From the NCBI GenBank assembly GCA_947474855.1, contig CANJKV010000004.1:1-64000 (forward strand): a stretch of 64,000 nucleotides of DNA. Direction: 5' to 3'. How positions within the stretch are numbered: the first letter of the stretch is position 1; the number at the start of each line of letters is the position of its first letter. A model generated the notes under the pieces. It made no database searches. It had not been told where the DNA came from and worked only from the letters and a program-made list of their open reading frames with translations. Made by a program: the position numbers and the translations under genes. Positions 43,330 through 51,399 of the stretch are shown here, piece by piece. Origin of the DNA: Aurantimonadaceae bacterium (GTDB taxonomy: Bacteria > Pseudomonadota > Alphaproteobacteria > Rhizobiales > Rhizobiaceae).

Positions 43330-43749
43330 ATGGAAGCGGCTATGAGCGATCTCGTGCGCATCGGAGAGCTCGAGCTGCGCTTCAAGGTCGGCGAGCCCTC
43401 CGCCACGATGTTCGAGTTCCGTGTGCCGCCCCGCGCCCGCGTTCCCGCCCCGCACCATCACGCCGAGGCCGACGAGATCGTCTACAGCCTCGAAGGGATC
43501 CTGACGGTGACGGTGGACGGCACGGTCCAGGAGCTGACACCGGGAGAGGCCCTCTTCATCCCCCGCGGCAGCGTGCATCACCACGAGAACCTGCATCCCG
43601 ACCTGTCGCGATCGCTCGTGGTGATCACGCCGGGAACGATCACTCGCGCCTACTTCGAGGAGCTCGCCGCCGTGATCAACGTGCCCGGCAAGCCGGATCT
43701 CGAGAAGGCTCGCGAGATCATGGCGCGGCACGGCCTCGCGCCGGCCTGA
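43330..43749 (+). CDS. single-domain cupin protein
   Basis: A 139-residue beta-barrel protein of the Cupin_2 type. Motif 1 is APHHHAEADEIVYSLEGILTV, with metal-ligand His and Glu residues. Motif 2 is PGEALFIPRGSVHHHEN. A C-terminal helical tail follows (KPDLEKAREIMARHG). The start may be ATG 43330 or 43342. Divergent MarR control suggests a stress- or metabolite-inducible dioxygenase or binding protein; the substrate is unknown. A second, frameshifted cupin gene follows at 43825. Confidence 0.85.
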   Translation: MEAAMSDLVRIGELELRFKVGEPSATMFEFRVPPRARVPAPHHHAEADEIVYSLEGILTVTVDGTVQELTPGEALFIPRGSVHHHENLHPDLSRSLVVITPGTITRAYFEELAAVINVPGKPDLEKAREIMARHGLAPA

Positions 43750-43824
43750 GCTTTGGCAGGAATCGCGCAGGCACGATGCGCCTCCTTTTCCACAACGACC
43801 AACCAAGCAGCGAGCCCCGAAGCC

Positions 43825-44282
43825 ATGTCCGAGACGCAGACTGACACCTACTTCCTGGCGGGCATCCTGCTGCGATTTCTCCAACGGGATCCGGAGGCGG
43901 GCTACTGCCTCGTGGAGGCGCTCGTTTCCCCGGGAGCCGGCCCGCCGCCCAACCGTCACCCCAGCACGACGAGGCCTTCTTCGTTCTTGAGGGCACCTTC
44001 GAGTTTGGGGTCGGCGCCGACACCCGCGATCTCGGCACGGGCGAGTTCGTGCGCATCCCGCATGGCGAGGCGCACACCTTCAGGAACGTCGGAGCGGGGC
44101 CGGGGCGCCTGCTCATCCTGAACACGCCGGGAACGCTACACGTCAACTTCTTCTCGCAGGCGGGTGAGCCGATGCCGCAGGGCACCTGGAGCTTGCCCGA
44201 TCCCCTGCCCGCGCCCGATGTCCCGCGCATCCTCGAAGTCGGGCGCCGTCATGGCATGGAGTTCCTGCTTCCCGCGAGCTAG
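43825..44282 (+). pseudogene. cupin-family protein with frameshift in a C-run
   Basis: From ATG 43825 the frame reads MSETQTDTYFLAGILLRFLQRD up to PPPNRHP. The cupin continues in another frame from HDEAFFVLEGTFEFGVGADTRDLG through VRIPHGEAHTFRNVG to the stop at 44282. The switch falls in the CCCC run of CACCCCAGCAC (about 43958-43968); one more C would restore a 152-residue protein. It is therefore a recent mutation, a slippage site, or a sequencing error. With the intact cupin upstream it looks like a two-gene unit under the MarR protein. Confidence 0.7.
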
Positions 44283-44299
44283 GCCACGGCTGCCGCAGG

Positions 44300-44785
44300 C
44301 TAGGTCAAGGCTGCCGTCAGGACCTTCTCGTCGGACCGCATGCGATCAATGAGTTCGTGAAGCGTCATCCGCAAGGCTGCCAGATCGGCGTCGTCGATGC
44401 CTGTGCGGCACTCGACGGCGTTCTGGGCCGGCGCGGCTGCAGCTTCCAGGGCGATGCCTGCGGCTGTGGGCGCGATCAAAACGTGCCTTTTGTCTGCGGG
44501 ACTCGCGCGGCGCATGAGGTATCCGGCGCGCTCCAACTGGCCAAGGAGCGGCGTCACCGCGCTTGGTCCGAGCTGGAGGCGCTCCGCGATCCGCTTGGCA
44601 GGTACCTCATCCTCCTGCCAGAGCACCATCATGACGAGGTATTGGGGATAGGTCAGGTCCAATCGAGCAAGCAAGGGGCGATAGGCGCGGGTGACAGCGT
44701 TCGTCGCCGCGTAGAGGGCGAAGCAGAGCTGATCGTCGAGCCGAACCGTGCCCGTGACCCGATTCACCATGGTCCCGTTTCCCAT
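44300..44785 (-). CDS. ohrR: OhrR-type MarR-family peroxide-sensing regulator
   Basis: A 161-residue MarR-family protein with the OhrR pattern LDDQLCFALYAATNAVTRAYRPLLARLDLTYPQYLVMMVLWQ. Cys21 matches the reactive Cys that senses organic hydroperoxides. The winged HTH (AERLQLGPSAVTPLLGQLERAGYLMRRASPADKR) follows. The usual partner gene ohr is not next to it. The start is at 44785 with GGAAAC-type spacing; a second ATG (MVNRV) is six codons in. The symbol is given on motif similarity only. Confidence 0.8.
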   Translation of the reverse strand: MGNGTMVNRVTGTVRLDDQLCFALYAATNAVTRAYRPLLARLDLTYPQYLVMMVLWQEDEVPAKRIAERLQLGPSAVTPLLGQLERAGYLMRRASPADKRHVLIAPTAAGIALEAAAAPAQNAVECRTGIDDADLAALRMTLHELIDRMRSDEKVLTAALT

Positions 44786-44907
44786 TTGCGCCGCACAAAG
44801 TCGTTCACGTATGAACCATCTAACCCATTCGCGGGCAAAACCTACGATAAGCCCTCGTGCCTGCCTGATCGCATGAGGATGTGAACGGAATAACCCAGGT
44901 GTTATCG

Positions 44908-45135
44908 ATGAGCGGCAACGAACCCCGCCAACACTCGAGCGAGAACCCGCCGCAAGACGATCTAGCGGTGCTGCAGCTCATCGCCAACGGCGAGAGCTAC
45001 GACGAGGCCGCCGGCATCCTCGACGTGGGTCGCGACGTCGTGGACGAAGCCATGCGCCGCGTTCGCAGATCGCTCGAAGCATTGACCGACGAGCATGCCG
45101 TCGCCCTGGCTTTCCGTTGTCGGATGATCGATTAA
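44908..45135 (+). CDS. stand-alone LuxR-type HTH protein
   Basis: A 75-residue protein. After a short polar N-terminus (MSGNEPRQHSSENPPQDD), residues about 20-75 follow the LuxR/GerE HTH pattern: LAVLQLIANGESYDEAAGILDVGRDVVDEAMRRVRRSLEALTDEHAVALAFRCRMID. There is no receiver or ligand domain. The same layout is repeated in the gene at 45217, so the two are likely paralogues. The ATG at 44908 is preferred; GTG at 44881 would add nine residues. Confidence 0.6.
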   Translation: MSGNEPRQHSSENPPQDDLAVLQLIANGESYDEAAGILDVGRDVVDEAMRRVRRSLEALTDEHAVALAFRCRMID

Positions 45136-45216
45136 GCTGCATCTAAACGGCGAGACCAGCGAGAACACTCATGGTCCCGCCGCAACGACGGATGCGATGG
45201 TCGGAGGGGACGGTAG

Positions 45217-45420
45217 ATGCTGACGGTCGGCGACCTGTCCAGCACCATGCTCGACATCATCGGCAAGCTGGCGGAGGGAGAGAGCCTTCCACAGATCGCG
45301 ATTGACCTCCGTCTCAGCGAAGACGATGTCGACGTCATCGTCGCGGCGGCGGCCAAGGTCCTGCGGGCGCGCAACCGAGTCCATGTCGTCAACATCGCGC
45401 TTCGCCGCCGGCTGATCTGA
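45217..45420 (+). CDS. stand-alone LuxR-type HTH protein
   Basis: A 67-residue protein matching the LuxR/GerE HTH almost end to end: LDIIGKLAEGESLPQIAIDLRLSEDDVDVIVAAAAKVLRARNRVHVVNIALRRRLI. The terminal RNRVHVVNIALRRRLI is the family's typical last helix. It has no sensory domain, so it might act as a small DNA-binding or anti-regulator protein. It is 81 bases downstream of the paralogue at 44908. Confidence 0.68.
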   Translation: MLTVGDLSSTMLDIIGKLAEGESLPQIAIDLRLSEDDVDVIVAAAAKVLRARNRVHVVNIALRRRLI

Positions 45421-45483
45421 TCCTTGCAAAAGCTGACATGACGCGTCGAAGTCCGGCGCGCCGATCCACCAGACCACGCCCGA

Positions 45484-46194
45484 TCACGCATGAAGCCGCA
45501 GCAGCCAGTCGCGCAGCGCTCCGGCAGCATCGCGCCAGCGCGGCTCCAGCATCAGCGCGTGGCCGAGCCGCGGCAGGAGCGTCGGGCCGCAGCCGTAGTA
45601 GAGGCCGGTGCGCCAGATCTCGTCGGCGGGAACGATGCGGTCGTCCAGCCCGCCCAGCACGAAGGTCGGCGGAGCGGTCCAGGCAAGCGGCGCGAACGGT
45701 GGCCATCCCTGAAGCTCGGGGCCGATCCGCGGCGACTCGCGTCCGATGCGCGAGGCGAAGCGCTCCAGGTCTTCAGGCGGTAGATCGGGCGAGAACAAGG
45801 CTTCGCGCACGAGATCACGGTCGACGAGCGGGCTCCTGCCCGAGGACATGGCGAGCACGCTCGCGAACAGGTGCGGCGACAGGATCCCCATGCGCAGCGC
45901 CGAGGGTGCGAGCCCCCAAGGGGGCACGGACGCCAGCAGTGCCATGCCCGCCGCTTGGCCTCCGCCTTGGATGAACTTCTGCACCACCGCTCCGCCGAGC
46001 GAGTGACCGACGAGCACGATCGGTCCCTCGATCAGGCTCGCCAGCACCGGGTAGGAGCGAAGTCGCCTCGGAAAGCCGCCCGCTCGGCGGCTTCCTCGCT
46101 TGGCAAGCTCTCGCATCCTGGCGACGCGTTCCCTCCAGGCAGCCAACCCGTCAGTAGCCCTGGTTCTGCATCCGTGCGAAGCCGCGGAACCCAC
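45484..46194 (-). CDS. alpha/beta-hydrolase, probably 5' truncated
   Basis: The conserved part is an alpha/beta-hydrolase: nucleophile elbow VLVGHSLGGAVVQKFI, catalytic Asp region FVLGGLDDRIVPADE, and His in PRLGHALMLEPRWRD. Normally about 90 residues, including the HGxx oxyanion strand, precede the elbow. Here only some 45 residues do, and the first 15 overlap the 3' end of the DUF4145 gene and look unrelated. The gene therefore seems to have lost its 5' end, and the true start, if any, may be internal (ATG 46116). Activity is doubtful. Confidence 0.6.
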   Translation of the reverse strand: MGSAASHGCRTRATDGLAAWRERVARMRELAKRGSRRAGGFPRRLRSYPVLASLIEGPIVLVGHSLGGAVVQKFIQGGGQAAGMALLASVPPWGLAPSALRMGILSPHLFASVLAMSSGRSPLVDRDLVREALFSPDLPPEDLERFASRIGRESPRIGPELQGWPPFAPLAWTAPPTFVLGGLDDRIVPADEIWRTGLYYGCGPTLLPRLGHALMLEPRWRDAAGALRDWLLRLHA

Positions 46195-46924
46195 CCTCGA
46201 TCATGAGCGCCCCTTCGGTCTTCGCCACCCGATCCGCAAGCTCCGAAAGATCGACGGAAGCTTCGGCGTCGAACAGATCCTGCAAGGCATCCTCGAGGAG
46301 CATGAACATCTTCACCAACGTCAATCTATCGACCTTCCCTCCATGGCTCGCAGAATTCCCGACGAGCCGAAGGGCGCCCAACGTCCTAGAATGTTCAAGA
46401 CTGCGACCCGAGAACAAGATCAGAAGCTTGTGAAGGTTCTTATTGCCATTGCCAGGCTCATGATGCGCAATGATCTTCTCGGCGCAGGTGCGAAGCCTGT
46501 TTGCGCATGCGGCCGGATCGACCCAGAACAGCGAGAACGCCGTCAGCAACGTCGTCCTTATCTCCAAAGGCAGCGTGTGCGGCATCCGAATGATGGGAGG
46601 CGCCGGCGTCATGCCCAGGGGAACGAGCACCTCGGTTCCTCCGTCGCCGTAACAGGCGAGATCTTCCCTCTCCCATGTCTCGCCCGAGACCGCCACGACC
46701 TCTCCGCAATCGGCGACGTCGCAGATCAGGCTGCACGTGAATGTACCGCTCCCCTCCCTCGGGCAGTCGTACTCCTCCTCGCACCTGGGAAGGAGATGCC
46801 GCGCCACCCTCATGTCAAGGCTGTCTGCCACCAGCCTGACCTTTCCCGTCTCGCATCTGGGGCAAGGAAGCGGAGGCACCTCGGTTGTCCTGTAAAACTT
46901 CCTCCAAAGGGATTCGTCGACCAT
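46151..46924 (-). CDS. DUF4145-domain protein
   Basis: A 257-residue protein. The N-terminal half has paired Cys (PCPRCETG near residue 20, RCEEEYDC, SLICDVADCGE) that may bind zinc. The C-terminal half matches DUF4145: LRTCAEKIIAHHE, then LGALRLVGNSASHGGKVDRLTLVKMFMLLEDALQDLF. This domain is found in restriction-modification and other phage-defence contexts as well as alone. The ATG at 46924 is preferred (GAGGG just before); a longer frame to 47119 has a poor N-terminus. The 322 bases between this gene and the IS5 element hold nothing else. Confidence 0.7.
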   Translation of the reverse strand: MVDESLWRKFYRTTEVPPLPCPRCETGKVRLVADSLDMRVARHLLPRCEEEYDCPREGSGTFTCSLICDVADCGEVVAVSGETWEREDLACYGDGGTEVLVPLGMTPAPPIIRMPHTLPLEIRTTLLTAFSLFWVDPAACANRLRTCAEKIIAHHEPGNGNKNLHKLLILFSGRSLEHSRTLGALRLVGNSASHGGKVDRLTLVKMFMLLEDALQDLFDAEASVDLSELADRVAKTEGALMIEGGFRGFARMQNQGY

Positions 46925-47246
46925 CAAACCCTCGCCTAGCAGCGGTTCCACGAGATGGATGATGCCGATCGATAGTTGCAGCTCGTTGCTCGAAACCCGG
47001 AGTATTTTACCGGGAACGCTCTTTCGAGCGGGCGCGTCGACGGCGATCCGCAGCCCGGCGCCGCCTTTACCCGGTCCGGACGCTCCTTCGTCGGCAACGA
47101 CGTCGATGCAGCAGATCATGGATCGTCACGGTCCGCCCACCGTATCGCCCTGTGGAAGAATGAAGCGCCCTCGCAGTTCGGATCACCACGCAACCATGCC
47201 AGGATCTGGCTCCGATGCGATATCTTGCCGCGCAGGAGCGTCCTAA

Positions 47247-48154
47247 GAGTCCGTCCGGAAACTCATTCTGCTGAAGCGATGCGGCGGATGAGGACGTTCG
47301 CTGCGGCGGCATGGAGGAAGGCTGTCGACGAGGCGATCGTTGTTTCGGCATCCTTCCAGAGCCGCCGGTTGCGGCCGAGCCAGGCGAAGGTTCTCTCGAC
47401 CACCCAGCGCCTCGGCTGCACGGCGAAGCCGATCTGGCCGGGCTTTGGTCGCACGATCTCGACCGGGACCGGGCTGGTCCGGCGGACCCTTTCGCCCTGA
47501 TAGCCTCGATCTGCGAAGATGCGCTCGACGAAGGGGAAGCGGCTCCGCGATGCGCGGGCCAGGGGACCGGCGCCGTCACGGTCCTGGACCGAGGCTGCGC
47601 CAACGACAACCGTCAGCAATCGGCCGTCGGTATCGACCAGCGCGTGGCGTTTGCGACCGACGATCCGCTTGGCGCCGTCGTAACCGCGAGGCCCGCCGCT
47701 CTCGCAGGTTCGTGCGGTCTGGCTGTCCATGACCGCCGCGCTGGGTGAAGCTTGGCGGCCGCATCGTTCCCGGTCGGTCAGAACAAGCCGATGGCCGAGG
47801 CCCTCGAACAGGCGTTCGTCACGGAACCGGCGGAACCAGTCCCAGACCGTGCTGCGCGGCGGGAAGTGGTCCGGCAGCATACGCCATGGGCAACCGGAGC
47901 GCAGGATGAACAGCACCGCGTTGATGATCTCGCGCATCGGCCAAGCCCGAGGCCGGCCGGTCATGTCCGCTCTTGGCAGCACGGGTTCGATCAACGCCCA
48001 TTCCGCGTCGGTAAGGTCGCTCGAATAGCGCAGATGGTCTCTGTTATGCTGGGCGCGGGTGGCTGGCGTCCACATGCCTGGCTCCACGGAAGGCTTCGAA
48101 CACCTCCAAGGAATCAGCCGGATGCCGGCCACTCAACCCTTTCCGGACGGGCTC
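47247..48154 (-). mobile_element. complete IS5-family insertion sequence, 908 bp
   Basis: The left terminus GAGTCCGTCCGGAAA (47247-47261) and right terminus TTTCCGGACGGGCTC (48140-48154) are 15-base inverted repeats with one mismatch. Both ends are flanked by TAA (47244-47246 and 48155-48157), a 3-base target duplication as expected for the IS1031-like group of IS5. The single transposase gene is intact, so the element could still be active. It lies just upstream of the decayed lipoprotein gene. Confidence 0.9.
47263..48075 (-). CDS. IS5-family transposase
   Basis: A 270-residue DDE transposase. The N-terminal DUF4096 domain is seen in LRYSSDLTDAEWALIEPVLP and AVLFILRSGCPWRMLP. Catalytic Asp is in AVMDSQTART near residue 113, the second Asp in IFADRGYQGE, and Glu in RRWVVERTFAWLGRNRRL near the C-terminus. 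The start at 48075 leaves a short 5' region inside the terminal repeat. No frameshift is visible, so the enzyme should be functional. Confidence 0.92.
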   Translation of the reverse strand: MWTPATRAQHNRDHLRYSSDLTDAEWALIEPVLPRADMTGRPRAWPMREIINAVLFILRSGCPWRMLPDHFPPRSTVWDWFRRFRDERLFEGLGHRLVLTDRERCGRQASPSAAVMDSQTARTCESGGPRGYDGAKRIVGRKRHALVDTDGRLLTVVVGAASVQDRDGAGPLARASRSRFPFVERIFADRGYQGERVRRTSPVPVEIVRPKPGQIGFAVQPRRWVVERTFAWLGRNRRLWKDAETTIASSTAFLHAAAANVLIRRIASAE

Positions 48155-48174
48155 TAACCTTCGTCAGTCGCCCG

Positions 48175-49273
48175 ATGGAGAGAAACCTCATGCGAGACGT
48201 GTCGGCGGAATGGCGCCCTGCCCTTCGTTCCCTTCTCGTGATAGCCTGCTCGCTCGTCGCAGGATGCGCGAACAAGCCTCTCCCGGAAGATGTGGCTCGC
48301 GGCTACGACACGGTCGACATCGTGGACAAGATCCGCTGCGAGTCGAGGGAAGCCGTGTACAGGGAGTTGCTTGCCCTTCTCGCGGAAAGAGGCGCGCCGG
48401 CCGCGGTCGTGAGATCCATCATGAACACGCCGGGCGAGATCCGGGAAAGCGATCTCGACGCGCTTCCCTCGCACCTCAGGAGCGAGATCGACGACTACTA
48501 CAACGCCGGCATCGCTTACGACTTCAAGCTCAACATGACCGTCAACAACGTCGTCGAAGGGTCCGTGACGGCCCAGGATTCCTAGCCGACCGGGCTCTTT
48601 ACGGGCATCCTAGGCGGCAAGAACGAACGGACGCGCAGCAACCAGCGGACGTTCCGGGTGAAGGATACCGTCCCCCAGCTGTTCATCGACCTGAGCATGA
48701 AGGATTGCGGCAGGCGGCAGGCAGGAGTTCGCCACGTCGACGATCGCAGCTTCTCGTATCCGATCACGGGGAACATAGGATTGAGGGAGATGGTCCGCAC
48801 CTTTCGGAAGCTCGTCGAGCGGGACATACTGAAAGCCCCCCGCGGGAGCCGACACGAAGGAGGCGGTCCTGACGGACGAGATCGCCTTCACGACGAAGAA
48901 CTCCGCGGAAGCGAAACCATCCTTCTCGTTCCAGCCGGTGACGACCGGCTTGCACCTGAGCGCGCTTTCGATTGGAACATCCGGCTACCGGGAGGACGTG
49001 CATAGGGTCATCGTCGCCCTTGCCATGCCCGAGGAGGTCACCGCGGCGGCTGACGCGAGCGCGTCTCGAACGAGCGGAGGAAGTACGGCGTCATCTCCGC
49101 CAAGGAGCGGAAGCGGCCCTTCTGCGTCCACGCGGCAAGTCTCGCCCCCATCCCCGACGTCGGCAAGGGCCGAGCAGGCGGCCGAGGCCGCGAGCCGAGC
49201 CATCGATGCGGTCCTCCTGCGCAACAACCTCTTCCTCGACAGGCGGGAGCTGGAGGACCTTCTCGACCGCTGA
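48175..49273 (+). pseudogene. lipoprotein gene broken by a stop and a frameshift
   Basis: The first frame (start 48175 or ATG 48190) encodes a lipoprotein signal with lipobox LVAGC and about 115 residues, to a TAG at 48583-48585. The same frame continues as FTGILGGKNERTRSNQRTFRVKDTVPQLFIDLSMKDC and YPITGNIGLREMVRTFRKLVE. A frame change then occurs near the C-run at about 48837, after which TKEAVLTDEIAFTTKNSAEAKPSFSFQPVTTGLHL runs to a stop at 49273. Joined, these give a lipoprotein of about 360 residues. I do not know its function. A functional short form (48190-48585) cannot be excluded. Confidence 0.6.
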
Positions 49274-50142
49274 TCGGCCGCCGTCCTGCGCCGAAGGCGC
49301 TTATGCGACCTTGCGTGCGTCGGGGAGAACGATGGAGCCAGGACCTTCGGAGCAAGCCCGATGCCGGCCCCGCCGGCGTCTTCCCCGATCCGAACCAGGC
49401 GACGGCCGGCCGCCATTGGCCGACCCCATCTTCATCGTTGACAACGGCCCCACAACTCCGCCTTACGCGCGGGGCCGTCTCGCCTGACCTGTCGCCGGGT
49501 CGAAGCCGACATCTCGATCCAGATCGACCAGTCGTGTTCGGTCGGCGCGCAATCGCGAACGTCGACCCGGAAACGAAGGGTCATCCCCGTTGGCGTCCCT
49601 AACCTTGACCGATATCGGCGGGCGTACCATGAAGCGTGCACTCGTCCTGCGCTTCCGGAAGCACGGGTCCGCCCACCTGAGCGAGGCGCTCGCCGCGGCG
49701 GGAGGCTTCCGCACGCACGCCGCCCTCTCGGCGCCCATCTGCAGGGCCGAGCCCAGACATGCCGACTTCGTGCTGCTGGACGAAGCCGCCTCAATGTCGC
49801 GCCTCGAGCAGCTGAGCGACGTATCTCTCGATGCCGTCGATCGGCACATGCTCTTCGACGACTTGCCGATCGAAGGTCACGGCGACGTGCTGAACACCAG
49901 ACCTGGGTCGCGAAGGGCGTGGAAACGCGGCAGCAGCGCGACTGGCTGACGTCGAAGGGCTGCGGCATGGCGCAGGGCTACTACCTCGGCAGGCCCTCCG
50001 TTACAAAGCTCGCGGAAGGGTTCGGGCGCAACCGATCATCCCCATCAGCGCTATCGACGGCGGCCGGCACAACACGCCTCGCCAACTTCGAGACCGCAGT
50101 CTGCGACATGAAACGATCGAAGAACATGCTTGGACAGCACGG
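49274..50142. other. degenerate stretch with an EAL-domain remnant
   Basis: No intact gene is convincing. A plus-strand frame from ATG 49629 to 49949 (107 residues, MKRALVLRFRKHGSAHLSEAL) has weak protein character and no known motif. In another frame, at about 49908-49995, KGVETRQQRDWLTSKGCGMAQGYYLGRPS is unmistakably the C-terminal motif of an EAL cyclic-di-GMP phosphodiesterase, but the rest of the domain is absent. This is the border between the degraded region and the defence-like genes. Confidence 0.45.
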
Positions 50143-50736
50143 TCATTCCGGCCAGTTCGCCGGCCTGCCTATAAGCCCGCGTTCGGGCATCGAGCGAAGC
50201 CAAGCGACGAACGTCTCGACCTCCGGCGGGGGGAAGCGAACCTTGTGCCCTTGCGTGGAATGCACGAACTGCGAGAACCGGTCCGGGACCGACGGTCCGT
50301 CCTTTCCCCAATAGGCATAATCGCGTCCGAGCAACACCCTGCTCGTCGAACCCGTGTCGCGCTTCAAGTTCGGAAGACTGGGGCTGCCGTCCGCTTCGCT
50401 GTGGAACGAGTCCGCCTGGATCCAGGAACCGTCGACATCGCGATGATAGATGTTGTCGCCATGCCGCTGCATCAGACTGCCGTTCATGACCGGACGTCGA
50501 CGCCGGAATCTCGGATCGCTCCAATAGCGATCGAAGTCCACGATCTCGTCGATGCGCATCCAGTACGACAGCCTGCCGTCGAGGCGGTTAGGCGCCGATC
50601 CCGTTCCGATCACATAGTCGCCCAGCTGCGCGAAGAGCCTGATCCGCGGCTTGCATGCCGCCAAGGAGCAGACGCCGTGAAACGGATTGGGTGCGAAGCC
50701 CAGGTCGTGATCGATGACATAGGTGAAGAGGCGCAT
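50143..50736 (-). CDS. Nmad2-like (nucleotide modification associated domain 2) protein
   Basis: A 197-residue protein whose opening, MRLFTYVIDHDLGFAPNPFHGVCSLAACKPRIRLFAQLGDYVIGTGSA, is typical of the Nmad2 family, first predicted from gene clusters that modify or process nucleotides in DNA. RLSYWMRIDEIVDFDRYW and the later GRDYAYWGKDGPSVPDRF segments continue the pattern. It starts 7 bases after the acidic-linker protein and forms a two-gene minus-strand unit, divergent from the MazG/UDG/phosphoesterase genes. The biochemical role of the family is unknown; recognition or transfer of a modified nucleotide is the usual guess. Confidence 0.75.
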   Translation of the reverse strand: MRLFTYVIDHDLGFAPNPFHGVCSLAACKPRIRLFAQLGDYVIGTGSAPNRLDGRLSYWMRIDEIVDFDRYWSDPRFRRRRPVMNGSLMQRHGDNIYHRDVDGSWIQADSFHSEADGSPSLPNLKRDTGSTSRVLLGRDYAYWGKDGPSVPDRFSQFVHSTQGHKVRFPPPEVETFVAWLRSMPERGLIGRPANWPE

Positions 50737-50743
50737 CGCGCGA

Positions 50744-51244
50744 TCAGCATCTGTTGCGCTTCGTCGGCACCGCGCCCCGCGCTCCACCGTCGGGGCGGTG
50801 CCAACTCTCGCCCTCGCCGCGGACGATCTCTCCGAAGCTGCGGGCATCCCATGGGACACACCCGGAACCGTACTCGTCGAGCACCCGGGGAAGCTCGCCG
50901 ACCTGCCGCGACGGATGCCATATGCCGACGACCCTGGCGCCGCGTCCGGCGGCCTGCCTGGCGGCAGCCTCGACGGAACCGTCGAGATCCTCCCCCACGA
51001 CGATGACGCAGACTTCGTCATCCTCCACGGCCGAAGAGTCTTCGGCGTCGTCGGTCTCCCCTTCCGTCTCATCGTCGCTGGGCCGCTCGTCGATCTCGTC
51101 GTCGTCCGACGCGTCCTCCCGGTCGGCTGCGGGATCGAACCCGTGGCCGGCCTCCTCGGCGATCTCGAGCCCCGCCTCCTCAAGGAGCTCGACGAGCTTC
51201 TCGGGATCGGGGCCGGCATGAAGGATCCGAATCCTGGCGATCAT
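50744..51244 (-). CDS. Rossmann/TIR-like protein with an acidic linker
   Basis: A 166-residue protein. Residues 1-36 (MIARIRILHAGPDPEKLVELLEEAGLEI) form a small beta-alpha unit. Residues 39-78 are almost all Asp/Glu/Ser/Thr. Residues 79-145 resemble the core of a TIR or nucleoside-deoxyribosyltransferase-like Rossmann domain: VCVIVVGEDLDGSVEAAARQAAGRGARVVGIWHP, ending FGEIVRGEGESW. The assignment is by pattern only. An overlapping 64-codon frame (51435 to 51241) ends in an ATGA overlap with this start and could be a short leader gene, but it would overlap the divergent MazG-like gene. The partner is the Nmad2-like gene. Confidence 0.6.
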   Translation of the reverse strand: MIARIRILHAGPDPEKLVELLEEAGLEIAEEAGHGFDPAADREDASDDDEIDERPSDDETEGETDDAEDSSAVEDDEVCVIVVGEDLDGSVEAAARQAAGRGARVVGIWHPSRQVGELPRVLDEYGSGCVPWDARSFGEIVRGEGESWHRPDGGARGAVPTKRNRC

Positions 51245-51399
51245 GAACGTTCCTTTGATGACCGGCGAGTCATGCAGAGGTGGTGACGAGCACCCACAAT
51301 ATGCAATAGCCGGGTCTCCTGCATCCGGTTCGCTCGTGGAACCAGCAGATCATAGCCGCGCTCCGGATCCGGAACGTCGGAAACCTCGATGGGGAAGGC

